Source: Sambucus nigra
Lineage: Eukaryota; Streptophyta; Magnoliopsida; Dipsacales; Adoxaceae
Assembly (NCBI GenBank): GCA_949130495.1
Contig: OX422213.1
Span: 201,369,660 to 201,433,659 of the forward strand
Length of the DNA stretch: 64,000 nucleotides
Direction of reading: 5' to 3'
Below the pieces are notes generated by a model. It worked only from the letters and a program-made list of their open reading frames with translations, was not told the origin of the DNA and did no database searches. This document shows, in pieces, positions 53,926-64,000 of this stretch (position 1 is the first letter of the stretch; the number at the start of each line of letters is the position of its first letter). Both the position numbers and the translations under genes were made by a program.

Positions 53926-54212
53926 GGCATTGGAAGTAACGAGCCTTACTAACGAAATTTGTCATTTTCCAACTTACTCTCTCATGTTTAGTTTATCTTT
54001 ACGTGGATAACTAAAGAAAACAATTTTAAGGGGACATGACGTGTCATTTGCAATTGACAATTCGTTTAGATTCTTGTTATCACTTATTTTGTATTTCTTA
54101 ACACGAACTTACATCATTATTATGTCATGCTTATTGTTCGATTGTTTGCTAGATTGCTAGTTTGAGACGAAAATGAGTGTCAATCATTGAACAGTCTAAA
54201 ATTACTCTTTCT

Positions 54213-54339
54213 CAATCAAAGGGGCTTTTCTTTATGGTTATAGTAGGATTTTTGACTATTAAGGATCATGCGTTCGAATCCTCCTCCTCCCTCCTCCTTT
54301 CTGAATAAGGGGGCTTGAAGTTGAAAAAAAATAAAAAAA
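54213..54339 (+). mobile_element. tRNA-derived SINE (127 bp) with target duplication
   Basis: A-box-like TGGTTATAGTAGG (54235-54247) and B-box-like GCGTTCGAATCC (54269-54280) are the RNA polymerase III promoter of tRNA-type SINEs. The 3' end is A-rich (GAAAAAAAATAAAAAA). Flanks repeat TACTCTTTCT (54203-54212 and 54340-54349), a 10-bp duplication from LINE-dependent insertion. Confidence 0.8.
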
Positions 54340-54349
54340 TACTCTTTCT

Positions 54350-56205
54350 AACTTCACCTGTTCAGTCAACATATTTTGAGACGGTGTAAAGTGAGAAGTT
54401 GATAGTGTCGAATATTTGAATACTCTCTTATTGACATAAAACTCATCGTCCGCCTCCCCAAATAAAACCGCAGCGTATTACATACACTAATTATGTTTGA
54501 TGCTTTCTTCGATTCGATTAATAATGAAAATTTTAAAAAATATATTTTTTTCTTTTTTATGTAAAAAGAAAAACAGAAGACGAGTCTTGTATTTATAGGA
54601 ACCAAAGTGTTATTTCATGGAAAAATGTTTTTTTTTAATGACATTTTTCATGAACAGTCACAATTAATAGTGAACAATCACGATCTTTAGTGACGCTTTC
54701 GAAAAAACCGTCACTATTTATAATAAACAGTCACAACCTTTAGTGACAGTTAAAAAAAATTCGTCCCAGAAAAATAAATAATATTTCCAATAATTTCATA
54801 AATAAATGGAGCACTTTGAAACCAAAATTTTCATATATCATTTGTCCATTTCTAACAAATGAATCTACCACGTGGCTCGTCTTGCTACAAGGAACACGTA
54901 CATACTTGGTCCCAGTACATTTGAAGTGCGAGTCCTACTTTTGTAATGGCTCAAAATTGACTAATATATATATAGATAATCAAAATATTAATTTGTATAA
55001 AAACACAATAGTTTCCAACATAAAGTCCATCATCGTTGTTGTAAACATTATACTAAATCTCATAATGGTTGTGTGAGTAAGTTGTGTCGTTTTTTTTAGT
55101 TGGAATCTTATCATATTTGTATGTAAATGAGTGATCTTTTTATCATATGAAAAAATCATATTCAATTGCGATCCATACTGATCGTGTCATGTTATATTCA
55201 TCCGCGATTACTCAATAAAATAATAAATAATTTTCAACCAAATACGGATTGGCACATTAGTCAAATATCAAACACGATTGTACCTTTTAATTCATGAACA
55301 TTAATAAACTCTCATTAATTAAAATTGACTATGAATATATTAACATTAATCTGCATAAACTAATTGACAGACCCAATAATATTTCTTACTTATCTATACT
55401 AATGGATCTTAATATGTATTAATGAGTGAACGGGATGGACACTAACTCGGCCCGTTAACTATCGTATCGTAAGGGTCCCCCAATTAATCAATAACTTCTT
55501 GTCAGTTCGTGTCATATCTTATTTTGTCAATTATATTTTATATGTTAGTGTATACATACCCCTAACATATATACATCACAAAAATTACATTATAAATTTT
55601 TACGTGTGCTCAATATAAAAATTATTTATACAATAATACATAAGACTCATTGAGATGTTAATGTATACACACCCTTACCATATAATTGGATCATAATTTC
55701 AAATACTTTTGACGTGTTCTATCCCCCCTAAAAACATTTACAAGGGAGTAACGTCAAATAAGCCTTATTTTTTTCTCATTTTATACCTAAATCTTTCTTA
55801 CTCACTATTAAAAATGTGTATTATGTGAAAAGACAGCATAAAACGTATCAAACAATGGTTACAAAATGGCATCAGACACTTAGGATTCTTTTGGTAATCC
55901 ATCCCATCTTCTGGATTCACGAGGCTAAAAGTTTCAAACATTATTAGATGAGGTTTGCGAGACCTTAAAATGTGACCGATTGTAGCATTGATGATGGTTA
56001 CTCAATTTTTAGTGAGACATTACTTTAATCAATCACCTATAGGAGTTATACTGGTTATTCATCCAGTGTGATGTGCGGGCATTGTTTAGGTACATATAAT
56101 CACTATGATGTTCCAATTCATAAAAAAAGTCATTTTTATTCAAATTGTCAACTAATCATTACGTTAGAGGTATAAAAGGTTTAAACACCTTTTCATAACC
56201 CATGG
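54350..56205. other. AT-rich intergenic DNA
   Basis: No gene recognised. A cluster of TTTAGTGAC/GTCACAA repeats at 54650-54770 resembles subterminal repeats of DNA transposons. The short frames here are not supported. Confidence 0.5.

Positions 56206-56258
<53 letters not shown>
56206..56258. repeat. (TA)n microsatellite
   Basis: About 53 bp of TA directly left of a fold-back element. Confidence 0.95.
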
Positions 56259-56261
<3 letters not shown>

Positions 56262-56262
<1 letters not shown>

Positions 56263-56440
56263 TGCTCTTGTACAGACTAGTCTGCATTTTAAGAGTGCGA
56301 ATCGAATATGTGTCACCTGGCGATGAGCCCAGAAAAGAGAGAGAGTGTGCCTATAATTTAGTCAATAATTTCTAGGCTCGCCACCATATGACAATGTCCG
56401 GTTTGCACTCTTAAAATACGGATTGGTCCGCACAAGACCA
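56262..56440. mobile_element. Fold-back MITE-like element (about 180 bp)
   Basis: CTGCATTTTAAGAGTGCGAA near the left and TTTGCACTCTTAAAATACGG near the right are inverse. Flanking CTCTTGTACAGAC and GTCCGCACAAGACC, and inner CCTGGCGATGAGCC and GGCTCGCCACCATATG, extend the imperfect arms to about 70 bp. No clear target duplication because of the TA repeat. Confidence 0.7.
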
Positions 56441-57658
56441 ATATTGTACGCGCGCACGCGCGCGCACACACACATACTAAGATTGAAAGACTTGATAGAT
56501 GTATTTCGTAAAAGTGGAGGGGGTTGATTTTTCATTTTAATGACAATTTAATTTTTAAAAAAGGATAGAAATCATATACATATATTCCCATAAGTTGAGC
56601 AAACCAGAAAAGGAAGCTAATTAAAAATTAGACAAACATCTCTCTCCAAAAAAATGTGCTTTGATGCAATATTGTTTCCAAATCTGTAACGCCTCGATCT
56701 AGATGTAAGGATCAACCGTGGATCAACTTGATCCGGTTCGATTGCGTTATGTGTTGAATGATGTGAAATAACCTAGATAATATTTTTATTCCATTTTAAT
56801 TAATTATATTTATCGAATAAGCATGCATTTTCATTTTTCAAGCAGATTAGGCAACACCGTAGGGTTCATATTATCAGGAATACTAGCATAAATAGTAAAA
56901 ATTACTTACCTGCAAAATGCTCTCAAAAGATGGAATATTGATTAACCCGCTGTAAGAAAAACGAAACGAGGTGAGCCAATGTCCAATGGGATTCCCAATA
57001 ATAATGCAATATTAAAATGAACGACATAATGAACGAATGAAATATTATATACTAACTCGAATGTATATGCACCAACTACACATTGCTTGCATTAAACATA
57101 TTTTATTAAAAAAAAATTCCTTTAACATAGTTTAAAAACAATCAACCTTCATTTTTCTTACCTTACCATTTTATAACGAAAACGTTCCTTCAATCCATTA
57201 ATCCACACGATTAATATTTGAGAAACCATATTCCTTTATTCTTCCTTTACTTTAATCCAGTTCCCTTGATATTCATCAATTTCATATTTAATCTATCCAT
57301 GGCCTTTTAAAAAATAACATTTTTGAACACACGCATCTGGTATATAAAAGACTTATTTAAACTTATAGGAAAAATTTGGGCTTATAATCTCTATAGGTTA
57401 TTCGAACTACCAACGACGATCTTTGTTGCTTTATTCCTTCTAGCCTTTAACTTTACCAACACATTACCGTGTTGACACTTTATAAACTTTAATGTGTTAT
57501 ACCACGGGTTACTAATTTTCTCAATTGCATGATTACTCATAATTCCATTATATGCCATTTAAATCCATAATATCACGTATGTATCCAGTTATTAAATATT
57601 TCGTTTTTTCCAGAATTTAATCACAACAGGATAGTCAATTAGTGGAGAAAACAAATGT
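56441..57658. other. Intergenic DNA with a CG/CA microsatellite
   Basis: (CG)n(CA)n at about 56447-56474. TGTAACGCCTCGATCT at 56695 might begin an old LTR fragment, but no end was found. No gene seen. Confidence 0.45.
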
Positions 57659-58869
57659 CACAAAAAGAATTAAATTCGTCACTAAATGTATTTGGCGACA
57701 AAAAATTTTTTGTCAAAAAATCAACATCACTAAGAGTTTTCGCGAGGAAATACCGATTTGCCACCAATAAAATAACATTTGGTGACAAAATGTAATTTTG
57801 TTACGTAATAATTATATTTTAGTGACAAAATTATTTACAGCCAAAATCACGAAATATCAATTTTTATCACCTAATGCGTGTGATCAAAACTCAATGTACC
57901 GTAATATGTGACAAAAATTAATATCATTTTGTGACAAAAATATTATTGCCAAAAAAGAATTTGCATATTATATCTTGTAATTTCCCTTGTGTCACTAAAA
58001 TTTGAACTTTTTTTCAATTTGTCTCCATTACACAAAAAAATATCATAATATAAATTCAATGCCAAATTATTTATCATGACAGATAGATTAAATTATAAAT
58101 GCACCTTGTAAATGATGAAATATCATTTTAATAAATCAGACACTTAAAATTAAGTTTAAAAGCATAGTATATTACGATAACAATCATTCATACAAATATC
58201 TCAAAATTATTAGTCAATTACAAAATAGCCTACATCATTGTTTGTAGAGCGTTAATAAAATCCAAAATGTGAAAATTCCCAACAAAGTCTCGTAAAGTTC
58301 TCCCACCATCTTCATCAAGATTCTAACTTGCAAATGTTCCAAAAAACAACTTCCAACTTAGTCTCCATATAATATCAATCTATAATACAAAAAGTGAGTG
58401 ACATTAGTCCACATTCTACTTCAATAAGTCTATTAGTAATTAATAAATTATATAACATTGAATTTCTTTTAACAATAATAACATCCAATAGAAGACTCCG
58501 TGACAAATGCACCAAGCAACACACCATAAGAACTACCAAATTCATTAGCCTTTAAACTCTTTAGCATTTAAAAAAATTGGCAGAGTTTTCTTTGTTTATG
58601 GATGAAAATCCAACCTGTTAAATTATAAAAAATAAAAAAAAAACGATTCAATAACCCAACAAGAATCCATTGCATAATTTCCTTCCACTGATTCAACAAT
58701 TAAGGTAATAACATCAACACTAAAATAATTTCAGGAATCATTGGTTCAACAACTAAGGTAATCACATCAACAATAAATATCTTCCACCGATCCACTAAAT
58801 TAACGTAATTTCAACAAATTCCATATTAAAGTTGATGAAAGCTTACCATATGGTAAATATGGAAGGAAG

Positions 58870-59161
58870 AAAATATGATTCCTTTCAAGCATCATACATC
58901 TTGTCAAATCCAGTTTGTCGAGCTTCTAAATGCTCATCACGGGCCTGCAGTTGTTTCCTTAACTCGTGGTTAGCTTTGAGCTTCCCTGAGGACCTGCTCT
59001 TATTCTGCATCGCGCCATGACACTTTTAACTTAGTTCCTTGCGGCCTATGCCCAAGACCAATTATATACCTTGATTCAGTACTAAATACTCGATCGACAA
59101 TCTCATCCGGAGTCAAAAGTTCACTAACCTTAGGTGTAGGCTCAGTTTGTAATAGTTTCAT
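58870..59161 (-). pseudogene. CACTA transposase (PF03004) C-terminal exon fragment
   Basis: ATG-like start at 59161 gives PKVSELLTPDEIVDRVFSTE and YIIGLGHRPQGTKLKVSWRD, the conserved 'GYIKGLG'-type block. After a stop and frame change a coiled coil follows (NHELRKQLQARDEHLEARQT). Such a coil ends many of these proteins. Broken by frameshift. Confidence 0.7.
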
Positions 59162-59199
59162 CTCATTTTGCAAGATAAATATTTTAAATGTTTTGTAAA

Positions 59200-59545
59200 C
59201 AGTTCAAAATATCTTATAAAACTGTTTTAAAAAACTATTTTAAAAACGATTTTTAAAAGACTGTGTTAAAAGAAATATTTTATAAAACTATTTTAAAAAC
59301 TGTTTTTAAAATACTATTTAAAAATATTTTTTTTTAAAACTTTTTTTTAATAAATGGTTTTCTAAAATAGTTTTTTTTTTAAATTAAAAACTATTTTTTA
59401 AAATAGTTGTTTTAAAAAACTATTTTTAAAAACTATTTTTTAAAATAATTGTTTTTAGAAAAACGGTTTTTAAAAACTATTTTTAAATACTATTTTTAAA
59501 AGTTGTTTAAAAAACTATTTTAAAAACATAAAAAATGATTTTAAG
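59200..59545. repeat. Low-complexity minisatellite
   Basis: More than twenty variants of AACTATTTTTAAAA in direct and inverted form, probably an expanded intron of the CACTA gene. Confidence 0.85.
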
Positions 59546-59574
59546 AACTATATTAAATCTAGAATAAAATATAC

Positions 59575-59682
59575 TTACATATAGTTTCTCGGCTTTGGGA
59601 GAATACCATTTCTCATTTGTGCAATGAGTTTTTTTGTAGAAATCAGTTCAGTCCAACTCATCATTCTCCACCTCACTATACA
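59575..59682 (-). pseudogene. CACTA transposase (PF03004) exon fragment
   Basis: The minus strand reads TDFYKKTHCTNEKWYSPKAE, matching the 'ELYRRTH...W.N..A' block of the same family, downstream of the 60237-60480 exon and upstream of the C-terminal exon. A TGA precedes it. Confidence 0.65.
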
Positions 59683-60236
59683 TAATCAATAGAGAAAATC
59701 ATTATCACCAATAATAATTTTCATAAACAATTAGGAATAACAACATAATTTTTATAAAACACAAATATACTAAGCGGTAATGAACTGGTACAAATGCCCT
59801 CGACCCTTGATTGTGTTTGATAGTCTGTTTTGCTCGATTATCGTTGTTAATGTCAATGAATAATTAATATATTGTGCGTCAAATAATAAAACATGGTTAA
59901 TATAGTTTTATAAACTTATTATAGCTGATGTTCAGAATTAAAAAAGAAATCACAAAGATTATTCCAATTTTCTACACTCACGTTTTTTGGCTTATCACAT
60001 CGTGCCTCTTTAATTAGGTTGTGTTTTTTTAACCTTAGTCGATGCTTATATCTTGCACCCTTGCTTCAACTCATCAATAATTTTTCAACGCTTTCTCTAA
60101 CATACTCATCATCTATTTTAATGTCAAATCTGGACTGAAATATATAACATATATGAATAACAAGTTTGAGTAATATGTCAATTGTGGACTGAAATCCATA
60201 ACATATATCAATATAAAACATATAAGTTTACTTACA

Positions 60237-60480
60237 TCAACACGCTTGAAGGCTATTTCTATGTCGTTCTCAGACATATCCTTCCATTTGGTGGGAACCG
60301 AAATGAGATTGTGTGCAATGATTCCCAATTCACTTGATAATTTAGAAGTTTGTACCACATTTATCGGCCTTCCCTTGTCCTTTGCAATTTTGATAGTCAA
60401 ATTTTTCCCATCCGCCCTGTTCAACTTCTCAAGACCCTTTCCTTTAGTTGGACCACAAACTCTTTTTAACATGGTGGAAG
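60237..60480 (-). pseudogene. CACTA transposase (PF03004) N-terminal exon
   Basis: From a TTTTGCAG acceptor the exon reads RVCGPTKGKGLEKLNRADGK, then SSELGIIAHNLISVPTKWKD, and ends at a GTAAGT donor. These are the RGPTKGKG and FSSELG..R blocks of Transposase_24. This exon itself is open. Confidence 0.75.
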
Positions 60481-60639
60481 CTGCAAAATACAATTTTGAA
60501 AACAATTTTTGTATTAAAAATCAAATTTAGAAACTTATACAAGATATACTTTAAAAAACAGTTGTATTAAAAATCAGAATTAGAAAACTTTAAAAAAGGG
60601 CATACTGGTGCTATTAGTAGGAGTTTCTACGAGGGAATT

Positions 60640-60780
60640 TATAGGCAAAGATGGCATGAAGGCAAAGATATCATGAGGTTTGAAGCCATTGATGGTTTGG
60701 GATTTGAAGCCATTGGTGGGTGAGAGTTGAAGCCATTGGTGGGGTGAGATTTGAAGCCGTTGGTGGATACGCTTGTTGAA
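60640..60780. repeat. 24-bp minisatellite, about four units
   Basis: TTTGAAGCCATTGGTGGG-type units, 23-24 bp. On the minus strand they lie just upstream of the CACTA exon and could code a short repetitive N-terminus, with a one-base slip in one unit. Confidence 0.7.
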
Positions 60781-60790
60781 TAGGTATGCT

Positions 60791-61248
60791 ATCTACCCTT
60801 GTCCGCTTATGTCTAGGTGATATACTGCCAAGAAAATATATATTCCATGCTAATATAAATTACAAGATGATATAATGGAAAAATAAGACAACATAACTTG
60901 AATATAGGCACTGAAGACAAAACAAAGCCATAAATATAATTCAAGTAATGAATTGGCTCAAGTTTAGAAATCTAGATCTTGTTTATAGAAACTTAAATCA
61001 TCAATAATTATTTTAAAAAAAAAGCAGCTCAAAGAGATATATTAGAAAAGAAATGAAGCTACATAAACTAATGCTTCCAAAGAGACTCGTAGGGGAGGGG
61101 GGGGGGGGGGGGGGAGATAGAAAGCTAACAATGTCCAACTTAAATAAACAAAACTAATACATACTTCAAGTGAAATAAGCAACCAGTCATGACCACTAAA
61201 CAATAAAGTTATAATGTATTTATATATCACTGTCTTTATTCTCCATAT
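60791..61248. other. Intergenic DNA with poly-G run
   Basis: A G-run at 61091-61114, otherwise AT-rich. No gene seen. Confidence 0.6.
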
Positions 61249-61861
61249 TGTTGATGTAAAAAATTAGATTATATCTAATTATTTAAGCACAGATAAAATA
61301 AATGAGACAAAGAAGTTTTTAAGTAGTTCAGCCTTATAAGAATGGCCTACGTCTACTGTTTCTATTATTGATGACTGTTTGGGAATTTTCGATTACAAGT
61401 TTTCTCAAGAAATTTCGGTCCCATTACAATAAGGGTAATACAATGTATTTATAGCCCCAAGGCTGTAATGTGAAATGGTAATACATTCAATGCTGTACAT
61501 GTGAAAAGGTAATACATTCAATGCCCCTTAAGTGTATACATCTGAATGATAAGCATTTAATGAACAGTCAAACTGTTGGTTATCCTGTTATTAATGTTTT
61601 GTTCGAGATGCAGCTCGGACCACCTAAGCTGCTCGGACCGCCTAAGGTCCTCGATAATCAAAAGTTCCTCGGTACTCAAAAGTTCCTCGTAGAGTTCTTG
61701 TTCCTCGGAGCGTCTGAGTTCCTCGGGGAAGCAGTATTCCTCGTTGTAGTATGGTTCCTCGGAGCGTCTGAGTTCCTCAGAATTGTTTGTTGTTGCCACG
61801 TAGATTGCCATGTGTCTTCACTCAATTGGGCCATGTCAGCAGACTAAATTTGGTATCAACA
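61249..61861 (-). repeat. 3' LTR of Tat-3
   Basis: Plus strand TGTTGATGTAAA to GGTATCAACA, the inverse of the Tat-1 LTR ends. Minus-strand TATAAATA at 61446-61453. CTCGGAGCGTCTGAGTTC-type short repeats (61600-61790) correspond to the CGAGGAACTC repeats of Tat-1 and create false open frames on both strands. Confidence 0.9.
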
Positions 61862-61875
61862 GAAGCCCCCAATGT
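61862..61875 (-). other. Polypurine tract of Tat-3
   Basis: Minus strand CATTGGGGGCTTC next to the LTR, the same as in Tat-1. Confidence 0.7.
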
Positions 61876-62117
61876 TTCATAGTTCGAAATTTGAGGAGTG
61901 TGGAACATTCTTTCTCGGAATATGGTAGTTTTAAATGGTCCTCCTGATTTTTAGGAGTGTTTCCTTTGTATTTATTTTTCCTTCCAAATTCGCAGAATCA
62001 GACTTTTTTGAATTTTTATAACCGCCTCGATCTCAACGTACTTTTTGTCCTTCTAGCCGCCGGTAGCGTAATCGTTTCTTTTTGTAATCATTAACTTTAC
62101 CGTTTCCCAAGATAAGG

Positions 62118-62125
62118 TATTTAAG
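62118..62125 (+). promoter_or_regulatory. TATA-like box of the Tat-3 antisense gene
   Basis: TATTTAAG, 171 bp upstream of ATG 62289; the Tat-1 counterpart is at nearly the same distance. Confidence 0.6.
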
Positions 62126-62288
62126 CGTCACAGATAATCCCATCGTCTTCTACTTTTTCAAATTTGTATCTTCGAGTTTTCCATTGTCTTACTCTCTTGT
62201 GTGTTCATCCTTTTCATCGTTCGTTGTCAACAGATCCACTCTTTTTCTGTAAGATCTTCTTCCTTCTTCTTCATTTCCTTTATTCATC

Positions 62289-63073
62289 ATGGTTTACCTT
62301 GTTGAATCTCTTGATAAATTTCGTTCTGATTTTTCTATTCCTTCATGGGTTGTTCTGGAGAAACTTTCTTAACCTTCCGATTATTTCCGTTTGGCTGAGG
62401 GACATTGGTTCCCCAGTCTCTTTATTGCTGAATGTGGCTCTTCTTTTCCGCCAAATCCTTTATGTCTGGAATTCTGTCAATATTTTGACGTTGTTCCTGC
62501 AAGAATAACCCCCAATACATGTAGAATAGTTAATGGGGTTCATAGACTAAATCAAATTCATAGAACTCGCATAGGAATTCCAGAAATTATGTTTTGTTAT
62601 AGATGGGCTATTGGTGATAATACTTTTTATTTAAAAACTAGATTTTTAAATAGGGCTTTAGTGGTCAATCTCCCAGATGCCAATAGGGACTATTTTGAGC
62701 ACGGGGTTGTTATAAAAAATTGGCAACACGCTCTTTTATCTGGGGATGAAGTGTATCAGGGTCCCAGATGCCCTCCATATGGCAATGGGATAGGTTATTT
62801 TTACTTCATTTTATTTATTTTGAGATTATGCTTCCTTTATGTTTGATAAAATGTGCCACTGATATTTTAATTTTGATTTATTTGCAGTTGACAATAAAAG
62901 AAAGTGTCTAAAAGAGGCAGACGTTAATATAAGGCACTTAAAACTTATCTGGAGTTTGCATCAGATTGTTGTCGACGAGCATATTAGGTCAGCTTCATAT
63001 CTGCTTCAGTACAAGAGTTACACAACTTCTTTTACTGCTCGTCCGGTGATAAGCGACGCAGAACCAATACCTG
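62289..63073 (+). pseudogene. Tat-3 antisense gene, exons 1-2, cut by an LTR
   Basis: ATG 62289 starts a protein close to Tat-1 exon 1 (VESLDKFRSDFSIPSW, HWFPSLFIAECGSSFPP). One TAA lies at about 62369-62371. Exon 1 ends at 62793; a 94-bp intron with the TTTGCAG acceptor runs to 62887; exon 2 (VNIRHLKLIWSLH, SASYLLQYKSYTTSF) runs to 63073, where TGTAACACCCC begins. The conserved splice sites confirm the exon structure proposed for Tat-1. Confidence 0.82.
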
Positions 63074-64000
63074 TGTAACACCCCGTATTTTTGTACATTT
63101 AATATTTAATTAATTCGAGAATTTTAAATTACTTGTGTGTTGTAATTTTAATTGAATTAATTATGGTCATATATATATTTAAATATTAATCGGGGAGTGA
63201 ATGGTTAATGTTTAGGGAAATTTATTTACTAAGTGAATAGTAAAAATTTAATTACGTCATTTCGAGTATTAATGACAAGGTATACACTTATCCCAGCCGG
63301 GAGTCGGTATAGACTAAATTGGGTGTGAGATAAGGATTTTTATAAATTAATTCGGAGGCAAATTCTGAGTGCGAGGTTGAGTCCGGATGGGTCGAGATAG
63401 TCAGAAAAGAGTACCCGGGGGTAGTAATTGGGTCTCGGGATAATTTTGGGTATAGCCGGGCCCACACGGGGTGAGTTGGGCCACTTTAATTAAGCCCATT
63501 AGGCTAAAAACGGGATGGAGGGTTTTTAACCTAAAAGAGGGATTAGGAAATCAGCAGCCAACACAATTCTAAACCTAGGGTTTGAGAGGGGATTTGGGAA
63601 AAAACAAATCAAGAGCAAATTGGAGGTTATTGGAGCCAAATTAAGGGGCATCAACAATGGATCAGACACTACAAACACTTAGAGGCAAGTGGTTAACTGT
63701 TGTGATTTCTAAAAGTTTGATAATCAATTCATATCATAGTGATGTGTGTATGAAAATTCGTTTTGGGTGTGTCACCAAAATCTAAATTGGGTTTTTGTAA
63801 ATTTATATACCTTAATGAGATTAAGGGGGAGATTAATCGTGTTTATGATTCTAGAATGTAGAGAACTGAATCAGATGTTAAAATCAGTAAGATTAGAGGG
63901 TTAATTACTGATAAAATGAATGAAATTCGTATTGGGGATTGAAAACCCGGATAATACCCAATTCGGGAAAAAGTAGGAAATCTTGAGATTTAATTCCAGA
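63074..64000 (+). repeat. Start of another Tekay-type LTR
   Basis: TGTAACACCCCGTATTTTTG, then the shared U3 box at 63391-63440 (TCAGAAAAGAGTACCCGGGGG) and GGCAAGTGGTTAACTG near 63684. It is inserted into exon 2 of the Tat-3 antisense gene and continues beyond the window, so solo LTR or full element cannot be told. Confidence 0.85.

Larger units (their letters stand above)
57659..60790 (-). mobile_element. CACTA (En/Spm)-type transposon remnant
   Basis: The left 300 bp (57659-57960) is full of inverted GTGACAAAA/TTGTCAC repeats and starts CACAAAAAGAATT, like a degraded CACTACAAAA terminus. The minus strand then carries three exon-like pieces of the plant transposase family PF03004 (Transposase_24). 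The right terminus was not found. Stops and frameshifts show it is dead. Confidence 0.65.
61249..63073 (-). mobile_element. Tat-3: 3' end of a Tat element, minus orientation
   Basis: A 613-bp LTR (61249-61861), a polypurine tract and an antisense gene on the plus strand repeat the 3' organisation of Tat-1 in reverse. The element is interrupted at 63074 by another LTR, and the remainder is outside the window. CATAT at 61244-61248 is the candidate target duplication. Confidence 0.9.

Noticed and set aside
54235..54281. tRNA gene
   Set aside because: A and B boxes are present, but no cloverleaf can be made; the A-rich tail and target duplication show a SINE.
56695..57000. Start of another Tekay-type LTR (TGTAACGCCTCG)
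   Set aside because: Only the first bases resemble an LTR start; no shared U3 box, stem-loop or end found.
61521..61847. Overlapping open frames on both strands rich in short repeats
   Set aside because: They come from CTCGGAGCGTC-type short repeats in the Tat-3 LTR, not a gene.
1..64000. Ribosomal RNA, organelle or bacterial DNA
   Set aside because: No rRNA, operon, Shine-Dalgarno-spaced genes or organelle genes seen; all features are of plant nuclear type.

Overview
This window is a repeat-rich intergenic stretch of a flowering-plant nuclear genome, probably a dicot. The evidence is Ty3/gypsy LTR retrotransposons of two plant lineages (chromovirus/Tekay-like and Tat), a Helitron carrying plant gene pieces, hAT, CACTA and SINE-like elements, AT-rich DNA with microsatellites, and spliced genes with GT-AG introns. 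I cannot name the species. Only one ordinary host gene is seen: an intronless WD40 gene (RID3/IPI3-like) at 52625-53836 on the minus strand. Everything else I can identify is transposon-derived.

Layout. 1-6497: 3' half of a decayed Tekay-like chromovirus (protease to chromodomain, then a 3.0-kb LTR). 6498-7622 and 49002-49172: two halves of one very old Tat-lineage gag-pol, split by a 41.4-kb insertion. 7623-49001: that insertion, a non-coding Tekay-type element with 3.3-kb LTRs (LTR A 7623-10916; LTR B begins at 26208 and ends at 49001). It contains three younger insertions: Tat-1 (12988-25210) in its internal region, and Tat-2 (27844-40053) and a minus-strand Helitron (about 40848-48130) in LTR B. 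49173-61248: lower-copy DNA with a hAT-like element, a SINE, MITE-like repeats, the RID3-like gene and a CACTA transposase remnant. 61249-63073: 3' end of a third Tat element (Tat-3, minus orientation), cut by the start of another Tekay-type LTR at 63074 that runs off the window.

How parts fit together. Rough by-eye LTR divergence agrees with the nesting: about 4% in the first 160 bp of the outer element, about 2% for Tat-1, about 1.6% for Tat-2. Each Tat element carries, between pol and its 3' LTR, a separate spliced gene on the opposite strand to gag-pol, with its own TATA-like box about 170 bp (Tat-1, Tat-3) or 430 bp (Tat-2) upstream of the likely start codon. In Tat-1 this antisense gene is open over four predicted exons (about 1096 codons), while gag-pol of the same element has at least seven disabling lesions.

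The most notable findings are the intact antisense gene, the Helitron with recognisable pieces of at least five unrelated host genes (DnaJ/ANJ1, TRAUCO/ASH2, subtilase, NAD-isocitrate dehydrogenase, cytochrome P450 reductase), all on one strand, and a module of about 125 bp present six times in the outer element. All divergence figures are hand counts; all family calls are from reading motifs, not from searches.
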